Assembly: GCA_964410285.1 (NCBI GenBank) | Contig: CAYPFR010000005.1 | Location: 1-64,000, forward strand | Length of the DNA: 64,000 nt | Reading direction: 5' to 3' | Source: Fretibacter sp964410285 | Lineage (GTDB): Bacteria > Pseudomonadota > Alphaproteobacteria > Caulobacterales > Maricaulaceae | Shown: piece by piece, positions 57,747-64,000 of the stretch | Numbering within the stretch: the stretch's first letter is position 1 | How the letters are laid out: the number at the start of each line of letters is the position of its first letter | The notes under the pieces: generated by a model | What the model was told of the DNA's origin: nothing | Database searches by the model: none | Seen by the model: only the letters and a program-made list of their open reading frames with translations | Made by a program: the position numbers and the translations under genes

Positions 57747-59240
57747 ATGGAGACCGCAGTGCCCGATAATTTTACCGTTAGTTTTACGTCCGACACACTT
57801 GCCAAATCCGGCACGTCTGTTGTGCCTGTTTTCAAGGGAGGGAAACTTTACGGCGCTGCCAAAGGTTTCACGCAGGCAGCATCTTATAAGGCGGCAGTGA
57901 AGGCATCTGGGTTCAAGGGCGAAACGGGGCAGAGTTTTACGCTCTACGCACAAGACGGAAACAGCAAAGGCGCAGTTTTGTTTGTTGGGGCCGGGAAATT
58001 GGAGGCCTTTGATTCGGAAATGTTTGCGGCCAAATCGATCAAAAGCCTGCTGCGGTCCGGCGAGACATCAGTGACGTTCCAGCTCGGCGGGCTTGGCCTG
58101 TCAGGGGATGACGGCGCGCGGGCGGCAGTGGGCGCGCGGCTATCGGGTTACCGCTTTGACGTTTACCGTACCAAATTAGCGGCCAAAAAGAAAAACAGCG
58201 TTAGGACAATCAAAGTCGCCTGCGATAGCGCGGCGGCGGCACGTAAATCTTACGCCAATTTCCACGGCCCGATTTGCGACGGAACTGTAACGGCGCGCGA
58301 TCTTGTGAACGAGCCGCCAAATGTTGCCTATCCAAAAGCCTATGCGGAACGAATTAAAAAGCTGAAAACCATTGGCCTTAAAGTCGAGGTCTTGGGCGAA
58401 GCACGTATGGCCAAGCTCGGTATGCATGCGCTCTTGGGTGTAGGCCTTGGCTCCGAGCGCGAAAGCCAGCTTGTCGTGATGCGCTGGGAGGGCGGCAAAA
58501 AAGGCGCCAAACCTGTTGCGCTAATCGGCAAGGGCGTGACCTTTGATACGGGCGGGATTTCGCTAAAGGGCGGGAATGGTATGTGGGATATGAAGGGTGA
58601 TATGGGCGGCTCTGCGGCGGTGGTCGGCGCAATGCAAGCCCTTGCCGCGCGTAAAGCTAAAGCGAATGTGGTCGGTATCGTTGGCCTTGTTGAAAATATG
58701 CCGGACGGCAAAGCGCAGCTTCCGGGTGACATCGTGACTTCTATGTCAGGGCAGACAATTGAGGTGCAAAACACCGACGCGGAGGGCCGCCTTGTTCTGG
58801 CCGATGCGCTGCATTACTGCGTGACGAAATACAGCCCCAAAGCGATGATAAATCTGGCGACGTTAACGGGGGCAATTATCACCTCATTGGGCTATGAGCA
58901 CGCTGGAATGTTCACCAACAGCGATGCACTCGCCGAGGAAATCACCGGCGCGTCCGAGAGTTCGACCGAGAAAACATGGCGTATGCCGCTATCGCCCGAT
59001 TATGATCGCCTGCTTGATAGCCCCAATGCAGATATGAAAAATATCGGCGGCGCGGCGGCAGGATCAATTACGGCTGCGCAGTTCCTGCAACGGTTTGTCG
59101 GTAAAACAAAATGGGCGCATTTGGACGTTGCAGGAACGGCCATGAAAAACAAGCGCCATGACCCGCGCGAAACAACATTCGGGACAGGGTTTGGCGTGCG
59201 CCTACTCAATCACTGGGTGGCGAATAATTACGAGGGATAG
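57747..59240 (+). CDS. pepA: Leucyl aminopeptidase (M17)
   Basis: A 497-residue hexameric, two-metal M17 aminopeptidase of the cytoplasm. The C-terminal catalytic domain shows the signature NTDAEGRLVLADAL near 350, with metal ligands also in LIGKGVTFDTGGISLKGG near 265 and MKGDMGGSAAVVGA near 285. The N-terminal domain (about 1-165) is less conserved. The start could be ATG 57747 or GTG 57759, which has GGAG eight bases upstream; family length fits either. It is divergent from lptF, a usual alphaproteobacterial arrangement. Confidence 0.95.
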   Translation: METAVPDNFTVSFTSDTLAKSGTSVVPVFKGGKLYGAAKGFTQAASYKAAVKASGFKGETGQSFTLYAQDGNSKGAVLFVGAGKLEAFDSEMFAAKSIKSLLRSGETSVTFQLGGLGLSGDDGARAAVGARLSGYRFDVYRTKLAAKKKNSVRTIKVACDSAAAARKSYANFHGPICDGTVTARDLVNEPPNVAYPKAYAERIKKLKTIGLKVEVLGEARMAKLGMHALLGVGLGSERESQLVVMRWEGGKKGAKPVALIGKGVTFDTGGISLKGGNGMWDMKGDMGGSAAVVGAMQALAARKAKANVVGIVGLVENMPDGKAQLPGDIVTSMSGQTIEVQNTDAEGRLVLADALHYCVTKYSPKAMINLATLTGAIITSLGYEHAGMFTNSDALAEEITGASESSTEKTWRMPLSPDYDRLLDSPNADMKNIGGAAAGSITAAQFLQRFVGKTKWAHLDVAGTAMKNKRHDPRETTFGTGFGVRLLNHWVANNYEG

Positions 59241-59248
59241 CGGCCTCT

Positions 59249-59704
59249 ATGGCTGAATATTGGTTTTATCACCTTGAGGCCTCGACCCTTGAAGATGTTT
59301 TGCCGGGCCTGCTGGAGAAAGTGCGCGAGCGCGGCTGGACGGCATTGGTAAATTACGGCGGGGCTAGCGAAGAGCGCCTCGCAGAGCTTGATCAATTCCT
59401 TTGGACCTATAAGGATAGTAGTTTTCTGCCCCATGGCCGGGATGATCATCCGCAGGCCGATCAGCAGCCAATAGTGCTCTCGGGGAGCGCGGATAGCGCC
59501 GGCGGCAAGGACTGCGTGATCCTGATTAACGGCGCAGAGCTCAGCGATATGACGGGCGTGACTCGGGCTATCGTCATGATTAATGGCCGTAACACCGAAG
59601 ATGTCACGCGGGAGCGTGCGCGATGGGCAAGGCTCAAAGACACAGGCGCAAACCTTGCCTATTTTCAACAAGATGAACGCGGCAGTTGGGTGAAGAAGGT
59701 TTAG
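59249..59704 (+). CDS. holC: DNA polymerase III subunit chi
   Basis: A 151-residue HolC-like protein that links the clamp loader to single-strand binding protein. Family landmarks are the opening YWFYHLEASTLEDVLPGLLE, the internal LDQFLWTYKDSSFLPHG at about 48-64 and the strand ADSAGGKDCVILINGAEL near 83-100. The gene begins eight bases after the pepA stop, the standard pepA-holC pair in alphaproteobacteria. It converges with the isochorismatase-family gene. Confidence 0.92.
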   Translation: MAEYWFYHLEASTLEDVLPGLLEKVRERGWTALVNYGGASEERLAELDQFLWTYKDSSFLPHGRDDHPQADQQPIVLSGSADSAGGKDCVILINGAELSDMTGVTRAIVMINGRNTEDVTRERARWARLKDTGANLAYFQQDERGSWVKKV

Positions 59705-59742
59705 TAGGCGGCGGCCGTTTATCCCAGTTGAGAGTAGTTTTT

Positions 59743-60303
59743 CTAAGCTTCCATTTCTGCGAATATTTGTTCATTAGTTTTTATTTGAGCGATTTTATTC
59801 GCCATATAACGCAAAGAAATTCTTCCATGCTCTTCATCCCGTGTGTCTACACAATCGCCAGCGATAATCACACGCATGTCCCTTTGATAGGCGTCTATAG
59901 CTGCCATTCGGATGCAGGCATGAGTGTTTACGCCAGCAAGCGTAATCTGTGAGATAGCTTTTTCTTTTAAGACCGCTTCTAAATTCGTTCCGAAAAATGC
60001 ACTATATCGCTTTTTTGTAATGACTAAATCGGAAGAGTGACGGTCAAGTTCTTCGTGGATCTTTGCGCCGCGCGAGCCTTCAATCGTTATTGCGATATCT
60101 TTATCCCTCATTTCTAAAAAGGCATCAGAAAGGTCGGCTTTAAATTCCTGTCTCACCCAAATGATAGGTAAGCTTTTATTTCGAAAACATGCCACCAATG
60201 CATTCGTATGCTTTATAAGGGTGCTGCAGTCTTTAACTGGCCATTGATCCAAAAAATCATTGAGCATATCGATAACTATGAGGCCGTGATCGGTCATAAT
60301 CAT
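59743..60303 (-). CDS. Isochorismatase-family cysteine hydrolase
   Basis: A 186-residue hydrolase of the isochorismatase/nicotinamidase family. The catalytic Asp-Lys-Cys triad is visible: Asp in GLIVIDMLNDFLD near 11, Lys in VITKKRYSAFFGT near 95 and Cys in AGVNTHACIRMAAIDAYQRD near 130. Substrates in this family include isochorismate, nicotinamide and N-carbamoyl compounds, and motifs do not settle which. The gene is markedly AT-richer than its neighbours, uses many A/T-ending codons, and interrupts an otherwise housekeeping area, so a relatively recent acquisition is possible. Confidence 0.88.
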   Translation of the reverse strand: MIMTDHGLIVIDMLNDFLDQWPVKDCSTLIKHTNALVACFRNKSLPIIWVRQEFKADLSDAFLEMRDKDIAITIEGSRGAKIHEELDRHSSDLVITKKRYSAFFGTNLEAVLKEKAISQITLAGVNTHACIRMAAIDAYQRDMRVIIAGDCVDTRDEEHGRISLRYMANKIAQIKTNEQIFAEMEA

Positions 60304-60362
60304 CTCTTATGCTGAATTAGTGTGAAATTAAACCGAATTTTAGAGCGTGAGAAGCGCGACCC

Positions 60363-63300
60363 TTATTCATCAAACCAATAGGGCGCTTTTTTGAATTCCC
60401 CTGTCACGACTTCATTCATGGTTTTCGCCTCATAGAGCCGCCCGCCGAGCATGACATGTTCAATCTGGTCGGTGTTGCGAATATCATCGAGTGGGTTATC
60501 GGAAAGGATTACAAGGTCCGCGAGCTTGCCCGCCTCCAGCGTGCCAATATCGTCGATAAACCCAAGATGTTTTGCCGGATTGACTGTGGCCGTTTGTAGG
60601 GCTTGCAGGGGCTCCATACCGCCGCGCGAGAAACTCCAGATTTCCCAATGGGCGGCGAGGCCTTCGCGCTGTCCGTGGGCGCCAATTGAGACCAGCACGC
60701 CGGCATCAGCGAGCTGCTTTGCGGTTGCGGCAGAGACGGCATCCGAATAATCAGATTCCGGCGCTTTCTGGCGGCGAACGGCGCGCGCGCGCAGAACATT
60801 TGGCGGCACATGTTTGGACAATATCGGGTGTTTCCAAACATCGGACTCTTGATAGTAATAGTCCTCACCGCGCACGCCGCCATAAGTCACGGCAAGCGTT
60901 GGCGTGTAGGCAACATTAGTCTGGCTGTAGAACTGAATGACATCATCATAGAGCATGGATTGCGGCAGGTTATGCTCGATAGATGTGTTGCCATCGGCAA
61001 CCATGGACAGGTCCATATGAAAGAGAGAGCCGCCTTCGGCGACGGTAATAATGTTATTATCTCGCGCCGCCTTCACGACTTGTTGGCGTTGATCGCGGCG
61101 GGGCTGGTTATAGTTCTTAACGCCGTGCGCGCCTTGATTTTTCAGGCGGGAAACATGCTCTTGGGCGTCGTCTTCATTTGAAATACTCGCGAAGAAACCG
61201 GGGGCTTTCGCGCCGTAGATAATTTCTCCGGTAGAGAAAAGCCGTGGGGCGAGGTTCTTGCCTGCGCGCTGCATTTCGGCGGCCGGGAAGAAATCTTGCG
61301 CCCGCGTAGACGGGTCAAATATCGTCGTCACGCCGAGCGCTAAATGCCCGATTGCCGACCAGTTTTGCTGCGGGGTTAACCCGTCCACGCCTTGCGGCCC
61401 GTGGGCATGGGCATCAATCAGGCCGGGAATGATTGTCTTGCCTTCAAGGTCAACGACTTTGGCGCTGGCGGGCACCGAAATATCCTCGCCAACGGCCTTG
61501 ATGCGGTTTCCGGAAATTAGGAGTGTGCCATTTTCAATGACGCCGCCGTCCTTACCTTTCATGGAAATTATGCGCGCATTGGTCAGCGCCGTGAGCCCTT
61601 CTGGCCTGTCGGCTTTGACTTTCTGGCTTAGGGATATAGCGGCTTTTGGCGGCTCATAGTCTTCATTGGCAACCGCTTTGGCGGCATTGGTTTTGAATAG
61701 ATCAGGACCGAGCGACCAGTTCACTTTTGCACCATCTTCCGACCAGCTCGGGTAGGTCGCTCCGCCTTTGGAGAGTTTAGTAATCGGCAGGGCCTTGCTA
61801 CTACGCGCAGCGTCTATATTCTGAGGTCCCGCCAATATTGGCATAAGGTAGAGATTATAATTCTCGCGAAAGGCGACATGTTTGCCAGTGGGGGAGACCG
61901 TATACATTTGCGCCATAGTAGAGGCCGAATGTGTGCGCTGTTGATCGCCCAACAAATTGGTCGAAACAAGTGCGTTTTTCTTGTCTTTACGCAGGGTGAA
62001 ATATACGCGCAAATTATCTGCGGCAAAATGCGGATGGCTGCCGGACTTGCTGATCCGCACTGCATCAGAGCCATCAACCGCCTGCACATAAATCCCCGCG
62101 GACCCGCTATAAAGCTCTGAGGTCAAATATCCGCCATTGTCTTTTTCATAACTCACAAATTCACCATCAGGAGAAAATGAGGGGCGGCGATATTGACCGG
62201 GCATCGTTGTGATCGTGCTTATCTTGCCGCTCGCAATATCAATTTGGTGAACGGCTCCTAGGTCTGCGTCATTCCAAGTCACGAAACTCATTGCCTTGCT
62301 ATCGCGTGACCAACTTGGATCTAGCTCATGCATATTGTCTGGCAATTCTGTGAGGCGTTTAGGCTTGGCATTTCCAGTTTTGAGATAAAGCTTTCCGAGG
62401 CTCTCGAAGGCAACGTGCCTTCCATCGGGGGAAACTTGCACGAAACGCGGCATTTTGGTCTCTATATAATCTGGCGAAACCTTCACGGTTGGCCGCGGCG
62501 CGTCCATGACTTGCCGCGTGTCATTAACGCGAAAATCAATGTGTTCGATGTTGTCATCGGCAACGTCAAGGCGGTGGATTTGTCCGCTGGCCCAGAAGTA
62601 CAAGCTCTGGCTATCCGGGCTCCAATCCATGTTTGGATAAACGCCGTGAACAGCCCATGTCTCTTGCATGTCTTGATCAAGGTGGTCAAACACCATGCGT
62701 TCCTTTCCGCTTTCCAGATCTTTGATGAACAGCTTGGATTTCGCTCGCACACGTTTCACATAGGCGATTGATTTTCCATCAGGTGAGGGCGTAGGGCGTA
62801 CAGCTCCGCCTGCGCCGCCCGCAACGTCCGAAATCTCTCCGGTTGCCATGTCATATTTTTGAATCTCAAAGAGCGGCTTGTTGGAATCCTGCGCATATTC
62901 GAAAATTGGGCCAGAGGTCGTATTGGCAGAGTAGTATAGATATTTCCCATCCGGCGAAAACATAGGTTCGCCAATTTCTTTCTGGTGGGCTTCGGATGGC
63001 TTTTTCGTAAGCTGCACCCCGGTTCCGCCGCTAGTGTGGTAGAGCCACATTTCGCCGGTTCCCAGCGAACGAGACGTCGTGAAGTGCTTACGCGCGGCGA
63101 TAAATTCTCCGTCAGGTGACCATGTTGGATTGTTCAAAAGGCGAAAGCTCTCTTTTGTGACTTGCTGCATATCAGAGCCGTCAACCGCCATTGTCCAAAT
63201 ATTGTCACCGCCCGCGCGATCAGAGGTGAATGCGATGCGCGTCCCGTCAGGACTAAAGCGGGGCTGGATTTCCCACGCCATTCCGCTGGCAATGGCTTTG

Positions 63301-63572
63301 GCGGTGCCGCCGGATGCGGGCATTGTGTAAATATCGCCCAGCAAATCAAAGGCGATCGTTTTCCCATCAGGGGAGACATCAAGGCTCATCCATGTGCCTT
63401 CGGTTGTGTTGATCTTTACGCTGCGTTTTTTGCCCGGTGGATTGGTCACATCCCATTTTTCAGCTTTTTCTTTCTCTGCGGGGGCTTCATTTCCTGCAAA
63501 TACTGGTGTCGCGAGTAGAGCTGTTCCGATGATGAGTGCAGTGCTGCCCAATAGAGTCTTCATAAGCGTCAT
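60363..63572 (-). CDS. Secreted PD40/TolB-like beta-propeller amidohydrolase
   Basis: A 1069-residue exported enzyme. A signal peptide (cleavage near VFAG-NEA) is followed by about 600 residues of PD40/WD40-like propeller repeats of the type S.DG..IAF....G.IW/Y.... (for example VSPDGKTIAFDLLGD, FSPDGTRIAFTSDRAGG, WSPDSQSLYFW). From about 660 an amidohydrolase domain follows: strand LEGKTIIPGLIDAHAHG gives the HxH metal motif, GAHGVKNY near 810 the likely metal-bridging Lys, SIEHNLPQS another His and LADLVILSDNPL the C-terminal beta domain. Proteins of this build are often annotated as amidohydrolase or imidazolonepropionase-like; the natural substrate is unknown. ATG 63572 has GGGAG upstream. 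Confidence 0.87.
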   Translation of the reverse strand: MTLMKTLLGSTALIIGTALLATPVFAGNEAPAEKEKAEKWDVTNPPGKKRSVKINTTEGTWMSLDVSPDGKTIAFDLLGDIYTMPASGGTAKAIASGMAWEIQPRFSPDGTRIAFTSDRAGGDNIWTMAVDGSDMQQVTKESFRLLNNPTWSPDGEFIAARKHFTTSRSLGTGEMWLYHTSGGTGVQLTKKPSEAHQKEIGEPMFSPDGKYLYYSANTTSGPIFEYAQDSNKPLFEIQKYDMATGEISDVAGGAGGAVRPTPSPDGKSIAYVKRVRAKSKLFIKDLESGKERMVFDHLDQDMQETWAVHGVYPNMDWSPDSQSLYFWASGQIHRLDVADDNIEHIDFRVNDTRQVMDAPRPTVKVSPDYIETKMPRFVQVSPDGRHVAFESLGKLYLKTGNAKPKRLTELPDNMHELDPSWSRDSKAMSFVTWNDADLGAVHQIDIASGKISTITTMPGQYRRPSFSPDGEFVSYEKDNGGYLTSELYSGSAGIYVQAVDGSDAVRISKSGSHPHFAADNLRVYFTLRKDKKNALVSTNLLGDQQRTHSASTMAQMYTVSPTGKHVAFRENYNLYLMPILAGPQNIDAARSSKALPITKLSKGGATYPSWSEDGAKVNWSLGPDLFKTNAAKAVANEDYEPPKAAISLSQKVKADRPEGLTALTNARIISMKGKDGGVIENGTLLISGNRIKAVGEDISVPASAKVVDLEGKTIIPGLIDAHAHGPQGVDGLTPQQNWSAIGHLALGVTTIFDPSTRAQDFFPAAEMQRAGKNLAPRLFSTGEIIYGAKAPGFFASISNEDDAQEHVSRLKNQGAHGVKNYNQPRRDQRQQVVKAARDNNIITVAEGGSLFHMDLSMVADGNTSIEHNLPQSMLYDDVIQFYSQTNVAYTPTLAVTYGGVRGEDYYYQESDVWKHPILSKHVPPNVLRARAVRRQKAPESDYSDAVSAATAKQLADAGVLVSIGAHGQREGLAAHWEIWSFSRGGMEPLQALQTATVNPAKHLGFIDDIGTLEAGKLADLVILSDNPLDDIRNTDQIEHVMLGGRLYEAKTMNEVVTGEFKKAPYWFDE

Positions 63573-63688
63573 AGTGGTCTCCCTCAGGTATTGGCCTGAT
63601 TATTGAGTGGGCCTTAGAGTGCCCTGATCTTTTAGGTTTAAACTGCCTAGGGGCACGGCGCGAGTCACGATTTTTCGCGTATAAAGGG

Positions 63689-63714
63689 AAAAACCAAAGC
63701 GGTTATCCCGCTTT
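63689..63714 (-). terminator. Rho-independent terminator of the Fn3-domain gene
   Basis: AAAGCGG (63696-63702) pairs with CCGCTTT (63708-63714) around a TTATC loop. On the minus strand it is followed, after two G, by TTTTT (63693-63689 complement). It lies 12 bases after the stop codon of the partial gene at the window end. Confidence 0.85.
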
Positions 63715-63726
63715 AATCCGCCGAGA

Positions 63727-64000
63727 TCAGAAGCGACCCGCCGCCCCCGGAAAGACAACTGGGGTCTCATATCCCTCATGGCTGACCGCAGAAACGCCGA
63801 AAAAGTAGTTGTCGATTACGAGGTTGGTAAATTCCCATTCCGTAATGTTACCCACATAACGTGAATGCGTCCACTCCGGCGCGGTTGTCTCTCGCCAATG
63901 CACGCGGTAGCCCATAAGGTTGCGCGCAGCTTTGCCTTTAGGGCGTTCCCATTTCAGCGTCGCTGAGGCTTTTACTGCGCCGCTTGCTTCGACATTTATC
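63727..64000 (-). CDS. C-terminal part of a secreted protein with Fn3-like domain (partial, probably M28-type peptidase)
   Basis: The gene enters from the right edge; only about 91 C-terminal residues are visible, reading on the minus strand without a stop from base 64000 to 63727. They form one fibronectin type III-like domain: SATLKWERPKGKAARNLM, then GYRVHWRETTAPEWTHSRY, ITEWEFTNLVIDNYFFGV and the end VVFPGAAGRF. The last segment strongly resembles the end of secreted M28-family metallopeptidases of marine alphaproteobacteria as I recall them, but the catalytic domain lies outside the window, so the peptidase call is tentative. A terminator follows. Confidence 0.6.
   Translation of the reverse strand, partial: INVEASGAVKASATLKWERPKGKAARNLMGYRVHWRETTAPEWTHSRYVGNITEWEFTNLVIDNYFFGVSAVSHEGYETPVVFPGAAGRF

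Overview
The window comes from the chromosome of a moderate-GC Gram-negative alphaproteobacterium, most likely a marine member of the Caulobacterales/Maricaulales-Hyphomonadaceae area. This rests on a PopZ polar-organizing gene, the DUF2948, UPF0262 and holC families, the pcm-tolC-popZ-valS, murA-to-yacG and rsmA-pdxA-surA-lptG-lptF/pepA-holC gene orders, and an LPS-type envelope. I saw no insertion sequence, prophage, integrase or CRISPR array.

Layout. 0-10.7 kb: partial tRNA-Asn, a candidate orphan sRNA terminator, an Mpo1-like protein, tRNA-Cys, a sterol-desaturase-type hydroxylase, pcm, tolC, a very long popZ, valS, xthA and two tRNA-Leu genes. 10.8-25.5 kb: a hybrid histidine kinase with its own Hpt domain, a LuxO/NtrC-like sigma-54 activator, and a surface-polysaccharide locus. 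That locus holds a TolC-like lipoprotein, a giant GT-C-type membrane protein, a flippase and a GT2-STAS fusion on the minus strand, and an exported protein, a GH5-like hydrolase and a GT4 glycosyltransferase on the plus strand. GG-N10-GC elements in front of three of its transcription units suggest that the adjacent two-component pair controls it through sigma-54.

25.6-33.8 kb: a tightly packed seven-gene minus-strand operon. It encodes a MORN-like lipoprotein, an exported protein, two von Willebrand A (vWA) proteins whose single N-terminal helix carries an acidic residue like TolR/ExbD/MotB, a MotA/TolQ/ExbB proton channel, a membrane-anchored repeat-SUMF protein and a Gly/Gln/Ser-rich exported protein. 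It looks like an undescribed proton-motive-force-driven envelope machine and is the most interesting part of the window.

34-42 kb: housekeeping (a small basic protein, murA, DUF2948, UPF0262, a phosphatase, infA with a TTG start, maf, rng, yacG), then a glycerophosphodiesterase, a DM13 protein and the rpsF-rpsR-rplI operon with a clear terminator. 42-52 kb: katG, a long coiled-coil protein, and fabD-fabG-acpP-fabF-mltG-gmk. 52-64 kb: rsmA, pdxA, surA, lptG and lptF leftwards, pepA and holC rightwards, a small AT-rich isochorismatase-family gene, a 1069-residue PD40-amidohydrolase and the 3' end of a secreted protein with an Fn3-like domain. Two expected neighbours are absent from otherwise conserved clusters: hisD (between DUF2948 and UPF0262) and lptD (between lptG and surA).
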